64,000 nucleotides of DNA from Phaeosaccion multiseriatum (lineage: Eukaryota > Ochrophyta, other classes): NCBI GenBank assembly GCA_965112735.1, contig OZ218962.1, positions 1,240,001 through 1,304,000 of the forward strand, given 5' to 3'. This document shows, one piece after another, positions 13,685-25,268 of the stretch. The notes below the pieces were generated by a model that did no database searches, had not been told where the DNA came from, and saw only the letters and a program-made list of their open reading frames with translations. Position 1 is the first letter of the stretch, and each line of letters begins with the position of its first letter. A program made the translations under genes and the position numbers.

Positions 13685-14537
13685 CAAGCTGGGAATCTGA
13701 GGCCAAACATCCGCTTAGTTGGGCACACACGGGGTGGATGGAAAGGTACCCGTAGGCTCACAAACCGCGGGCTTGATGAGGAAATACTGCCCCTCGCCCC
13801 TCACCTAGAGTCTTCTCAAAGGCTTTTCGACTGCAGTACTTGGCGACAATTAGGGGCCTGAGCGCACTCACGACAAGTATGAGAGCCTGGCTGCCCCACT
13901 GCGCTCTGGTTTAGGGGTGGGGAAAGCGGTCACCTACGTCAGGCAACGTGGCCCAGGCATCGAGACGATTGAAGGCTGCTGGACAGTTCTCTTGTCTTGC
14001 GGATGGCCGGCTTTGTAAAGCCTCGCTCCTTGCCTCCTAATCGGCTGAGCACGTGCGGAGGTGAATGAAGCAATGCCCGAAGGCCCGAAGGCGTGCGGTG
14101 CAGGGCGAGCGAGAATAGACCTTCTTCGAGAACAAAGGAAGATTGGACGGGGAGGGAGAGGTGGTGAGTGACCTCCTGACCTCCCACCCACTTGTTTGGC
14201 CCTATTCTCCTCACCAACGAGCAGATGCCTCAAGCCGGGGGGGGGGTTGGGCATCTTGGGCACACGGCTTAGCCCTTGCTCGCACCATGCGTCCACCGCA
14301 CCGCACAACTGTTGTGGACTTTCTTGTGCGACAAACGAAAGCCTCCCCTAACGTGTGTAACAGATGCGTCACGCGCGTTTCATCAACTTCCAACAACCGA
14401 GACCCGCGTTCCTGTGTTGGTGATAAATCTGTGATTCCACGATATGTCAGTGATGGCCAGCCCGGCCGCTTACTTTTACTCCTTTCCCTCCCTATGGGGT
14501 CTAATAAACTGAGTTGAACTGACCTGCTTCTTCAGCA
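13685..14537. other. Intergenic, no gene recognised
   Basis: About 850 bp between two rightward genes. No frame with convincing protein character was found. It holds an AATAAA near 14502 followed by the CDK5RAP3 start region. Confidence 0.5.
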
Positions 14538-14806
14538 ATGTCTGCTTCACCGGGAGGTCCCTCCATCGAAGTGTCATACGATGAAACAATTGGTGAGACC
14601 CCATTTCTTCTTCCGATCCACCACCTGGTCCCCGCCCCCCTCTACTCTGCTAACTAACCGCTCCCTTCCCCCTGGCCTTCATTCAAACTCATACCAGAGC
14701 TGTGCCAGGAGAAAGGCAAGCTTCCTGTGAACTGGCCCGAGATGTTGAGGGACGTTCAGGTGTTGCTTGAGCGTCGTTTAGTAGACCTCTTCCAGCACGG
14801 CCAGGA

Positions 14807-14840
<34 letters not shown>

Positions 14841-17559
14841 GAGGAGAAAGAGGGGGAGAGGGAGGGCGGCGAGGATGGAGGGGAGGAAAAGGCAGGAACC
14901 GCGGGAGTTGAAGCCGCGAAGGCAGCGATAACCACCATTCGAGAGTCGATGCACAGCGCAGGACGAATACACTACTTTCACTGCAAAGGTAAGGCGGTCG
15001 TCCAAGGAAGGAAGGGTATGGAGGGGGGTCAACCGAGTTTTCTCCGCAGCTGCTGAGCCAAAGCTTCTGTGGGCCTGTCGGCCGCTCCTCTGGTCTCTGG
15101 TTGTCTCTCGTCCCCGCAGCCGTGATGGAGCTTATGGAGACGGCAGAGGGCTCTCTCGCTACCAATCTTTTTGGCAGCTACACCTCACAGGTCCTGACGG
15201 ACTGGGCCGGCCTACTCAAGGCATACGAGAAGGACAACATCCTGCTGGCCGAGGCCGCGTGGATCGTCGCTCGCAACACGCAGCACCTCGCCCCGAGTCT
15301 GCGAAAGACCTTGGCGGCTGCAGAGAAACAGGTTTGCTTGTGGGTTGTTTCGCGGGGCGTCCTCCTCCTCGTTCTTCTCGTGTTTGTCGTCTGTTTTCAC
15401 GGTCCTCGCTCGTTCAGCATCTTCTCCCCCTCTCCTCCCCTTTCTCTCGACTCTCTTTGCTGCCTCCTCTCAGGACCAAGACTCGACAAAGAAGGCGCTG
15501 GAGTGCCGCCAGGGTATTCGCTCTCGACTCGAGCGCTTCGGGGAGGAGTGTCGCGCTCTTGGCCTCGAGCCCCCGCCAGGTGTGATCGTGCACTTGCCCG
15601 GGGGCAACAACACGGCAGACGACAACAGTGAGGGGCATCGGCACGCGGGTGACGATGGGAGTGGTAGTGGCAGTGGGAGTGCTGCTTTCTTGGCCACGTT
15701 GCTGGGTCCAATGTGGACTCCCAACAGTGGAATCCAAATAGGGGAGACAAGAGAGACGGAGAGCCAGGGTAGCAGCACCACCTCTGGCGGGGAAGAGGAG
15801 CACACGATGCTCTCACGCCTCGAGGCATACATTCGGGACAAAATGATGGAGCTTGCAACGGGCCTTCCGGAGCGCTTCAGGTGAAGGAAGAGGAAGCGGA
15901 TGTGAAGGCACGTGGAGGCTTGCAGTTGGAAGGGTGTGGGGTATATAAGTCACTTCTATTTGCCTCCTTTTGGGGGACTTACTCCAGGCACACATGCATA
16001 TGCCGGCCCCTCGCTGACTCTCTCCTACTTTCCTGGCGCCTTCCACGCGTATGTGCAACCCCCCTCAGGAAGGTGGAGTCTGCGATACGACGAGAGGAGT
16101 CAATAGGAGAAGCTCTCGCTTACTTTGAGAGCTTCCGCGCCTTCTTGCAGGAGATGCACCGAAAGAGTTTGGAGCGCAGTAGGGGAGGGCAGGAGGAGGG
16201 AGGGGGCTGCACAGACGAGGATAGAGGTCAATATTCAGCAGTAGGAGCAGCAGCAGGCGCGGATGAAGATGCGTTCCCTATTCTACGGGGGTTAGTAAGA
16301 GGGCTGGAGGCTGGCAGTGACGTGGTCACCGCCAAAAGTAGGGTAGCTGACAGCGAGTGGGAGATGGTTGCCAGGGAGGGAGAGGAGGAGCAGGAGGAGG
16401 ACGGAGAGGAGAAAGAGGCATCGCCAACAATAAGCCGAGCACCACCAGCACCAGGGGGTGAGACGCAGACACCGCACGCCTTGGAGAGCACCAAGGTGGC
16501 CAAGGAGGACAAGCGAAGAGGGGCGGAGGAGGAGGCAGTGGCCCTGGAGGCCTTCCTGTCCGCGAGAGTGGACGAGCTCAAAGACCACGCGGGTAACGTG
16601 GTCACCTTTGCCAACGTTTTCCAGGTAAAGATGGACGGGACTCGCCCCCGAGAGAGAGGGAGGGAGAGAGACAGGGAGAGGGAGAGGGAGAGAGAGACAA
16701 AGAGACAGCTACCGAGCGAGCGAGCGCGAGCGAATGGGCACTCCTCACTCCTTCGACTCGCCTGGGCGGTGGTCTCATCACAACACAGGATTTTAACCCT
16801 CTCTTCTCTGGACCCCTTTCTCTTGGCACTGCCACACTCTTCCCCTTACTCGGTATCGTGTCATGCTGTCGCCCCCCCCCACCCCCAAGGCATGCAACAA
16901 CCCGCTGGTAAAGGAGCAGCGCCAGGACAAGGTGGATCAGTGGTTAGGGGCGATTCGCGCTGTCCTGGCAGAGCTGAGAGACGAGAAGTTGCTCCAGCTG
17001 TACCTCATCAGAGACTCCCCCGCCTTCGTAGACAGGCTTGTAGCGGACCTTCTCTCTAAGGTGCGTGCGCTGCTGTCCTGTTTTGTCCTTGTCCTGCCCT
17101 TGTACTGGGGCCGTGTCAAGCTCTCCTACACGCCCTCCTTCTCTCCCTCTCTCTTCTGGACTTGATTTGAGAGCCTGCTCCCCACGCGTTCAAGCGAAAC
17201 AAAATCCCCGACCGGCGGCCTCTGAGTCGTTGCTCGCGCTTCTCACTCTTCTGTCTGAATGGTGTTTCCACGCTCTCTTGTTTGACTCGCTCGTCCAACC
17301 TGGCTGTTCCTGTCCCTCTACTGTGCCTGTGCTGCACGTGCATGCGAATACGCAGCCGCTACACTGCTGCAAGCTCGAGGCGGGGCGGCTTGAGGCAGAG
17401 CGGCGTCGAAAAGAGGGCCGTCTGAGAGCGTATGAGGCTAAGGAGCAGCTTGAGCGTGTCGTGAAGGAGACGCAGGTCGTCAAGGCACACTTGGAGCAGG
17501 CGCTGAGCGTGACGCTAAGGACTGATGTGCGCGTCGTGGGAGAAGTGAAGGCCCCGTAG
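14538..17559 (+). CDS. CDK5RAP3: CDK5RAP3 (C53/LZAP) homologue, UFMylation and ER-phagy adaptor
   Basis: Exons 14538-14592, 14698-14988, 15120-15331, 15474-15880, 16069-16624, 16890-17060 and 17356-17559 give 631 aa (625 if the last acceptor is at 17374). Family hallmarks in order: KLPVNWPEMLRDVQVLLERR, GRIHYFHC, TNLFGSYTSQVLTDWAGLLK, AYEKDNILLAEAAWIVARN, ECRQGIRSRLERFGEECRAL, and a C-terminal coiled coil RLRAYEAKEQLERVVKETQ ending in an NLM-like basic tail. In animals and plants it binds the UFM1 ligase UFL1/DDRGK1 and ATG8 to mark stalled ER ribosomes for autophagy. Acidic low-complexity insertions (Gln/Glu run near residue 45; Glu/Gly stretch after residue 330) are larger than usual. Phases agree across all joins. 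Confidence 0.9.
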
Positions 17560-18004
17560 AGAAGCATTCCCGATCCACGACACGCTGTTGGCACACGTCT
17601 ATGGCTGATAGCGCGCCGGCTGGCTGCCGCTATCGGCTCTTTCCCCTACCTCCCCCGGCAAAGATGTATGGGCGCGGTAGGTGACAGGCCGTACGTCCAC
17701 CGGCCGTGCCCTGCCCTGCCCATATGCCTGTCTGCATCCTGTTTGCCCCCCTCTGGCGGGGGAGGGGGGGCAATCGCTGGTAGCCGACCGGCTGATATCG
17801 CGGTAGCAGATAGCTGGCCGCCTGACATCGCGTTGGCAGGTTGACGTCAGATGACGGTGGAGGAGGACTTTTGCTCGAAACTGAAAGAAACTCTGGCTGC
17901 CCTCCGTCCGATCTAAGATCTTTGCTATGGGGAGGTGAGGCATTCACTGTCCCTATTTTCGAATTTGACGTGCTATTGATTTAAATCTGTTGTTATCGGT
18001 TGCA
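17560..18004. other. Intergenic between CDK5RAP3 and the TIR element
   Basis: No coding evidence. The interval contains short repeated words such as GATATCGCGGTAGCAGATAG and GACATCGCGTTGGCAGGT-like variants (17790-17845). Confidence 0.4.
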
Positions 18005-18010
18005 CCTCAA

Positions 18011-19427
18011 TCGGCCCCTGACATGCTTCTGAGGCGACCCTGCTTCCTGCTTCCGGCCGGCCCCAGAGGGCCTGCTTCCTGCTTCTGGCCGGCGCCAGCC
18101 GGCCTGCTTCTGGGCTGGCCTCTCTCAGAAGCATGTTAGGGGCCGACCTGTAATCAGATATTCTTGTCCAGGGTCGACTCCCTCCCTCCCTCCCTCCCTC
18201 CCACCCTCCCTCCCTCCCTCCCTCCCTCCCTCCCTCCCTCTCACCCTCCCTCCCTCCCTCCCTCCCTCCCTCCCTCCCTCCCTCTCACCCTCCCTCCCTC
18301 CCTCCCTCCCTCCCTCCCTCCCTCCCTCCCTCCCTCCCTCCCTCCCTCCCTCCCTCCCTCCCTCCCTCCCTCCCTCCCTCCCTCCCTCCCTCCCTCCCTC
18401 CCTCCCTCCCTCCCTCCCTCCCTCCCCCTCCCTCCCTCCCTCCCTCCCTCCCTCCCTCCCTCCCTCCCTCCCTCCCTCCCTCCCTCCCTCCCTCCCTCCC
18501 TCCCTCCCTCCCTCCCTCCCTCCCTCCCTCCCTCCCTCCCTCCCTCCCTCCCTCCCTCCCTCCCTCCCTCCCTCCCTCCCTCCCTCCCTCCCTCCCTCCC
18601 TCCCTCCCTCCCTCCCTCCCTCCCTCCCTCCCTCCCTCCCTCCCTCCCTCCCTCCCTCCCTCCCTCCCTCCCTCCCTCCCTCCGTCCGTCCCTTCCTCCC
18701 TCCCTGCCTGCCTGCCTCCCTCATTCGTTCCCTCCCCCCCTCCCTCCCTCCCTCCCTCCCTCCCTCCCTCCCTCCCTCCCTCCCTCCCTCCCTCCCTCCC
18801 TCCCTCCCTCCCTTCCCTCTCCTCCCTCCCTCCCTCCCTCCCTCCCTCCCTCCCTCCCTCCCTCCCTCCCTCCCTCCCTCCCTCCCTCCCTCCCTCCCTC
18901 CCTCCCTCCCTCCCTCCCTCCCTCCCTCCCTCCCTCCCTCCCTCCCTCCCTCCCTCCCTCCCTCCCTCCCTCCCTCCCTCCCTTCCTGCCTGCCTCCCTC
19001 CCTCCCTGCCTGCCTGCCTCCCTCCCTCCTTCCCTCCCTCCCTCCCTCCCTGCCTGCCTGCCTGCCTGCCTCCCTCCCTCCCTCCCTCCCTCCCTCCCTC
19101 CCTCCCTCCCTCCCTCCCTGCCTTCCTCTCTGCCTCCCTGCCTTCCTGCCTGCCTCCCTCCCTCCCTCCCTCCCTCCCTCCCTCCCTCCCTCCCTCCCTC
19201 CCTCCCTCCCTCCCTCCCTCCCTCCCTCCCTCCCTCCCTCCCTCCCTCCCTCCCTCCCTCCCTCCCTCCCTCCCTCCCTCCCTCCCTCCCTCCCTCCCTC
19301 CCTCCCTTGCTTCCTGCTTCTGGCCGGCGCCAGAGGGCCTGCTTCCTGCTTCCTGCTTCTGGCCGGCGCCAGCCGGCCTGCTTCCTGCTTCTGGGCTGGC
19401 TTGTCAGGGGGGCATGTCAGGGGCCGA
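18011..19427. mobile_element. Composite TIR element (1,417 bp) carrying a (CCCT)n block, flanked by 6-bp TSD
   Basis: The left end begins TCGGCCCCTGACATGC and the right end finishes GCATGTCAGGGGCCGA (16-bp perfect TIRs, same family as the 5.8-kb element). CCTCAA occurs directly on both outer flanks (18005-18010 and 19428-19433), a perfect 6-bp TSD. Inside, a complete small element-like unit spans 18011-18146 with one mismatch in its right TIR, followed by about 1.13 kb of CCCT satellite and then a right half rich in CTGCTTCTGGCCGGCGCCAG. The small unit's own right flank (CCTGTA) does not match the left flank, so the outer ends appear to be the inserted unit. No transposase frame is present. 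Confidence 0.75.
18178..19308 (+). repeat. (CCCT)n satellite, about 1.13 kb
   Basis: Near-perfect tandem CCCT on the plus strand (GGGA on minus) with sparse interruptions such as CCTGCCTGCCTG and CATTCGTTC around 18683-18730 and 18980-19150. Long open frames here are repeat artefacts (PSLPPSLPP or REGGREGG). Confidence 0.97.
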
Positions 19428-19592
19428 CCTCAAATCCAAAACCAGGTAGCACAGATGGCACCAGACGGTTCTTTTCTTTTCTTCCCTCTCTCCTTCTCGC
19501 TCTTTACTCTTTACGATCAGCCGATCTCGCTCTCCCGTGCACAAGCAGCAGCTACCTTGTAGAGCAGGACTTCTTTCCTTGAGTAAGACATT

Positions 19593-19934
19593 ATGGCGAG
19601 GGACAAGGAGAGGCCCGAAGAGGAGACAGAGGAGCAGGAGCAGCGGCAGGGGACAGACGAAGAAGGGGAACAACCCCTCCCCCCCCCCCTCTATGGATAC
19701 GTCAGCTTGGGGGCAGCAGGGCCCGCGAGTGACTCTGGTGGGGAGGAGGAGGAGGACGATGATGATGAAGAGGAATACGGCAGCCTGGATTGTGGATCTG
19801 ACGAGCCAGCCGAGGAGAGCGAGTATTTAGGAGAGGCGGCAGAAGCTGGAGCAGGATGTGGAGTGGAGGAAGACCTCTCGGTGAGTTCTATTTCTCGTGC
19901 CCTTGAGAGCACGTTTATAGCTGTGTCTTGAGAA

Positions 19935-19980
<46 letters not shown>

Positions 19981-20548
19981 CTACAGCTGCCCCCTAATAT
20001 CTCAATCTCGTCGGCCTGTCTCTCGCCAGTTGGCGGATCGTGCACTCACAAACATCGAAGCGGAGTACCTTGCTTGTAGCGAAGCGGTGTGGACTGGCGA
20101 TTCCAGTACCATTGGCGACACGAGTGCACCGGTAGAGGAGAGTGAGGCACCGATAAATCCAGAGTTACCTCCACCACGCGACTCCCCAGCAGTGTCAGCA
20201 GCAGAGGGAGGAGGAGGAGGAGCTGGTGCACCAGCAGCGACGGCAGGATCCTCAGGGACTGCCAAGCACGCTCCCAGAAAGGCCGTCACTGTTGCAGACG
20301 CCCAGCGGAGAGCAGCAGAAGCGAAGAGGTCAAAGAAGGGCCGAACGACAGGAGCACCAGCAACGGCAGCAGCAGCGACTGTGGCAGGGCCAGGGGCACA
20401 AGGGTCCCTTCGCCCGCTGTCTCCACCCCCCGAGAGCGCGACACCGCAGTGGGCTCGAGGGCTGAATTGGGAGTCTTTGGATATGACCAAGATGTTGCAC
20501 GACCTCTCTGCTGGACAGGCCTCTCCCAAGGAGAAGGGGCGGAACTGA
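19593..20548 (+). CDS. Acidic low-complexity hypothetical protein
   Basis: Exons 19593-19880 and 20030-20548 (268 aa, phase 0) start MARDKERPEEETEEQEQRQG. The first half is highly acidic (GEEEEDDDDEEEYGSLDCGS) with an aromatic motif LYGYVSLGAAGP. The second exon begins LADRALTNIEAEYLACSEAV, followed by Ala/Gly/Pro-rich sequence, a basic patch RRAAEAKRSKKGR and the C-terminal box WARGLNWESLDMTKMLHDLS. The conserved-looking Y-G-Y-V-S-L and LNWESLDM boxes suggest a real intrinsically disordered nuclear-type protein. I do not recognise the family. The intron carries (CT)n then (GT)n. Confidence 0.65.
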
Positions 20549-21009
20549 CTTCTGCCGGGCCTTTGATTAAAATCAATCTAATGTACAAACGTTTTGTGTG
20601 CAGTCAGTAGTACGAAGAGCAAACGGGGGGAGGGAGAGGGAGAAAAGAGAGGGAGGAAGGAGAGAGAGAAAGTAGCAACAGAGCGGCACAACCCAGACGA
20701 AATCGCAGGGAGAGAAAGAAAAACAGATACCGCCCAGCACCATGATATTTCTTAGCTCCGTCCTGCGTGCCTGGCTCTACCCAGTCGTCGAAACAGGAAA
20801 TTCTTCCTTCCCTTCAGGTGCCCTCTCCTTCTACACTTTCCCTCTACCCCCTTTCTTCCTTCCCCTCCCCTCTCTCATTTCAATGCCCCCGATATATCCC
20901 TTCCTTCCCCTCCCATCTCTGCTTCCATGCCCCGATATATCACAATCCTTCCCTCTCTCTCTCTCCTCCTTCAAGCGACAAGCTATGCAAGTAAGTAGTG
21001 CAACACGCT
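20549..21009. other. Convergent intergenic region
   Basis: It lies between two genes read toward each other. It contains GGGAGA-rich and CCCT-rich patches and GATATATC repeated at 20891 and 20933. No gene was recognised. Confidence 0.4.
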
Positions 21010-21600
21010 CTAAACGTTCTTAAAGTCGATGCCCTCGAACCACTCGTGGTCGTTGATCTCCTGGTCAATCTTGTCTCGCGTCTTCTGGTCCACGCTGTTC
21101 CAGGCCTCGTCAAAGGTCGTGTCGAGAGTTGTTCTGTTGCTGGCAAGGTGCTCTGCGGCTGCAACTGCTTCCTTGGCGTTCTCTCTTGCCTGGGCAGCGA
21201 AGGCTGCCATCTCTTCCCGCACCTGTCCATCGAAAGCAGCGAAAAAGGAGGGGAGGAAAGAAAAGTCAGCATGAAACGTCTATCGCCTATCCCATGTGGT
21301 GACCACTTTCAGCGATGAAACTGTCGTCACATTCCCCAATCTTCAACGAGCATTCCCACTCCGTCGTCGTCGTCGTCGTTGTCGTCTCTCTCTCTTTCCT
21401 TCGCCTCTGGCTCGCTCCCCTTCTCCCACCCCTCCTGCACGACTCCAGCGCCCTCCGCTTGGCCTCAACTGCCCTCAAGCAACTCCCCTACTCGCCTGGT
21501 CCATGCCGGACAGGTCCACAGTCGGCTTCTCGTCCATCTTGGGCAGGAGCGCCTCTCCCTTGGCCTTGTGCGCCTAGGGACAAGAAAGAGTGACAGAGGG

Positions 21601-21637
<37 letters not shown>

Positions 21638-22983
21638 CGCAGAACGGGAAAGGGCAGTTGGAACGGCGGTCAGAAGCTGGCGGTAAGGGGAAAGGAGGGA
21701 GAGAGGGGATGCTATTGCCGTGTGGTGCATGAAAGAGGGGCAAATCTATTGCACCAGACCCACATCCCCTCGCCTACGGCCCCTGGCAGCCTCGTAACGG
21801 CTTTCTTCGTCTCGCTCGTCCCTCTCCCCCTTCCGTACTCTAGATGTTCTGCTGGACATTCCGCCCAGCTTCAAACCAAAAGCACTGCCCAAGCCCTCGG
21901 CCAGCGATGCGTTTGCCGCGGCTGGAGGAAAAGCTATGCGGCTGCGGCTGGCGGTAGTGCTCTGGCTCTCCCTTCCCAGGGCCCTCACTGGGGCCGTCGT
22001 TCCGCCTCGCCTCTTCGCTGCCCTGCCCATTGCGACTTGCCATAGGGCCCGCTTCTCCAAATATTCGACTCTGGGCCTCCCCTCCTCTCTTCGCTTTTCG
22101 CTATTCCCTTCACACAACAAAAAGCCTACCCTCCAGCGCTGTTGCCCTCGCTCTACAAAGAGCTCTAGCCCGTCCTCTCTTCGAGCACTGCAATCCACGC
22201 CATCTCCTCCTGCCTCTACCCAAGTCCTTCTTCACACAGTCTCTCGGTCTTGACGCCTTACCAAAATTTCTTTGCGCATGCTCGGGGGGCAGTAGGGCAG
22301 GAAAGCCTCGTAGTTTGGAATGTCGGGCTTCTTGGCAGACATCAGGTACTCGGCCGCCAGAGCATTGGTCTTTGACTTGCCCTCGTTCACACGCATCTTA
22401 ACCTCATCCCCAAACACCCTCGACAGAGTGGCCCTGTAGTGCGAAAATCGTCAAGGCAGGGAGGGCAAAGCAGGTGATCTTTGTTAGTCTGGAAGGGGCA
22501 AGAAGTCTGGTGTTCCTCGTACTGCCGTCCGGCGGCAAAAAATTCCAGAATGAGACTGCCTGCCTGCAGGCTGCAACCAATCTGACGTCGTGCAGTAGAG
22601 TTGCAGCTCTTCTGCTGCAATTTCCTGCTTTGCCCCCCTTACTAGACTGCTGCTGAAGATCAAACAAGCCGAGCTGCGAAGCAGTGAGCCCTCCGTTCCA
22701 CACCGAGACACGCACACTGCAACGCTCGACGTGCCACCGCACAGGCCACCATCCACACAGCATTCGACGTTAGATGCATACGCCCTCTTCGTCATCCCCC
22801 TCCCTCCCTTGCCTCCACATCCAGGCAACAGACAGTGCGCACACTCATCCCCTTCTCCTCCCTCCTTCTTCTCCTCCTCAGCATCCAAAGCTGAAGCGCT
22901 CGCTGCATAATTAACCCCCCTCCTGTGCACACAACTCACCAGTACTGCTGGTGGTCCGCGCGTCTCACTGCTGTACGAAGCAT
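21010..22983 (-). CDS. Hypothetical 168-aa protein, possible mitochondrial import signal
   Basis: Four exons (22940-22983, 22262-22433, 21496-21573, 21010-21222) sum to 507 nt. The start MLRTAVRRADHQQYWATLSR is Arg-rich without acids for the first nine residues, as in mitochondrial presequences. The body reads EVKMRVNEGKSKTNALAAEY, PDIPNYEAFLPYCPPSMRKE, EALLPKMDEKPTVDLSGMDQ, then REEMAAFAAQARENAKEAVA and a C-terminal DHEWFEGIDFKNV. The third intron uses a GC donor (CAG/GCGAGT). I do not recognise the family. Helical, charged, small and N-terminally basic, it could be a mitochondrial membrane-complex subunit. Frame and phase continuity make the gene itself likely. Confidence 0.68.
21600..21637 (+). 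repeat. (AAC)n microsatellite
   Basis: About twelve AAC units in the intron of the 168-aa protein gene. Confidence 0.95.
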
Positions 22984-23274
22984 GGTCCTATGTGCCGCTT
23001 CTCCGAACTGCAGCGACTCCCACGCACACGTCCACGCCTGGGGAAATCCCCACGAAATTGACAGGCAAATTGTTTACCCAATTTCTGTAACTATATTTTC
23101 TGTTTTTCCCCTTGGCTGCTCTTGTTTTTAGAGCAAAGCGCCATGCTTTGCTAGGGGTGTGTGCTACACCCAGGGTGGGCGCACCTGCCTTTCTTTGCTT
23201 GAAGGAAGGGCGTCGTGTTTGAGGGACGAGACGAGCAGGAGAAGTACATAGATCGAGAAGGCACCTCACAAAAC
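22984..23274. promoter_or_regulatory. Divergent promoter region (168-aa protein / giant protein)
   Basis: A 291-bp gap between divergent start codons, with an A/T-rich patch near 23070-23110 unlike the GC-rich surroundings. Confidence 0.45.
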
Positions 23275-25230
23275 ATGGGGGAGCAAAATGGTCGCAGGAG
23301 GAGGAGGCGGAGAGACGAGGGAGCGGACGGAGACCAGAACATACGAGAAGTCGCCAGAGATCAGGTCCCACCGCCTGAGCTTCGATGGGGCAAGAGAGAA
23401 GTCTACAAGCCGGCGTGGAGGGTGGTGCTGGGGGCGCTGCCCAAGAAGGCAGGGAGCACAGAGCCTGCGGCCCGCGTCAAGCTTCTCGACGCAGTCCTAA
23501 TGGACGAGACTGGTGGGGGGCAGCCCAGCGCCTACGTGTTTACTGCAGCTGACGGTGTGGTGAAGAAGAAGGGGGAACGTAGCCTCAGGTACGCACCATT
23601 GCCAATGAAGTGGATTCTGCTGCACGCTGGTTGCACGTACTAACCTGCTCTCGCTCTCTGTGCATGTCTCAGTCTCAAGAGCATCGAAAAGGACTTTCTT
23701 CGCAAGGCTCTTTCCCAGCCGCCACCGGCGCATCTCCAGCACCCGCAGCAGCAGCAACAGCACCAGCACCAGCAGCAACAGGAGCCCGCACCCGCCAGCC
23801 CTACTCCCGAGGGCGGGGGCAGCGTCGCCAGCGCCGGAGCGGGGCCGCTGTCTCTAGCCGAGCAGCTGGAGCTCCAGCCCGTGGCCGTGGCACAAACCTC
23901 CACTGGAGAGTACACAACCATCACGAGAAGTCAGCTCCGTAGCGCGGTCAAGTCAGGCATCATCAGCGCGGAGTTCAGCTGCCTCTATCCGTACATCCCC
24001 GCCAAGGACTTTGCCACAACGGGATGCTTTGTCAACTACCGACATCGCTACGGCCTAGACGACTCCGGAGTGCAGACGGGCCGCCCTATCCGGATCACGG
24101 CGGGGAATATCAAAGGCTCAGTGAGGAGGCCAGACGGCGGCAGTGGCAACAGCAGTAGCAACAGCAGCACCGCCATTGCCCTTCTCAGTCGCAATGGTCA
24201 GGTCAACGCACAGATGGAGGCCACTGCGCGCTCCGTGGCCCTGGCACTGGAGAGGTACCACCGGTGCCGCGTGGTGTCGCTGACGACGGAGTATGTGCTC
24301 GACGCCACCGATCAGCTGTGGCTGGTAGGGGCAGCGGAGGCCACACTGGCCAAGCGGCCTCTTCCGACGATGTCTACCGTCTCGTCTTTGTCTGGGGCGG
24401 GAGGGTCCCTCAGTCCGACTGGCCGGACGTGGACAGCCCCGTCGACCGGTACTGAGGGTCAGGGTCGGGCCTCGGAGGGGGGGGGGGCTGGAGCTGGTGG
24501 CGAGACTGCCTCTTCCTCTTACCAGAGCACGGGGAGCGGCCGCGGCGGTGGCGCTGGTGATCAGAGCAGTCTCTTCGCCACGGAGCGGCGCAGCAAAGCA
24601 TGGCAGGATCGATTCAACGCTGCGGTGCCTGACGACTCCACCTTCTCTCGCATGCTGGAGGATGTGGGGTACTCCTCGCCGCATAGGGGAAGGAACGCCC
24701 AGCAACAGCAACAGCAGCAACAGCAGCAACAGCAGCAGCAGAGTCGACGGCGCAGGCAGCGCGGGCGGGAATGCTTGCGGGAAGGGTTCGAGGAAGAGGA
24801 AGGCCTCGCCACAAGTGGTGGTCTTACTGGACCCTTCGGAACCTTTGGAACCTCCGGAACCTTTGGAGCGGCGGGGGGCGGCTCCTCCCCCATCAGCACG
24901 ATGGGGAGCACAATGGGCGGCACAATGGGGGGGCCGGGGGGGCACAATCCCTTTGCGGTAACGGACGAGGATGTGCGAGAGAGGCATCAGCAGCTCGTGG
25001 AGGACCGGCGAAGGGCGCATATTAGCACTCCCGTGGACTTTACCAGCGCGGCACCGGAGCTCAACGTGCCTGGCACGGCACACCTGACGGGCACCACGCA
25101 GAGAGAGGGCTGCAGAGGGGACTTTTGTCTGTTTGATGTGGGCCACAAGCTAAGGGCCTTGGAGGATGGGAAGAAGTTTCTAGACGTGGCCGCCGCGCAG
25201 TGTGACGCAGTGGCAGTAGCAGTTGGTGAT

Positions 25231-25268
<38 letters not shown>

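Noticed and set aside
18011-18146. Treating the 136-bp left unit at 18 kb as an independent insertion
   Set aside because: Its immediate flanks (CCTCAA and CCTGTA) do not match, whereas the outer ends of the 1.4-kb unit have identical flanks.
18178-19308. CRISPR array or telomere reading of the regular tandem repeats
   Set aside because: The unit is 4 bp with no spacers, and CCCT/GGGA is not a known telomere unit in this placement. The host is eukaryotic.
18125-19582. Long frames of PSLPPSLPP and REGGREGG type across 18.1-19.6 kb
   Set aside because: They are translations of perfect CCCT/GGGA repeats, open in several frames on both strands, with no non-repeat protein character.
19593-20548. 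Assignment of the acidic 268-aa protein to the MEA1 family
   Set aside because: Only a vague acidic region and GY-V-L motif match. The diagnostic C-terminal block is not seen.
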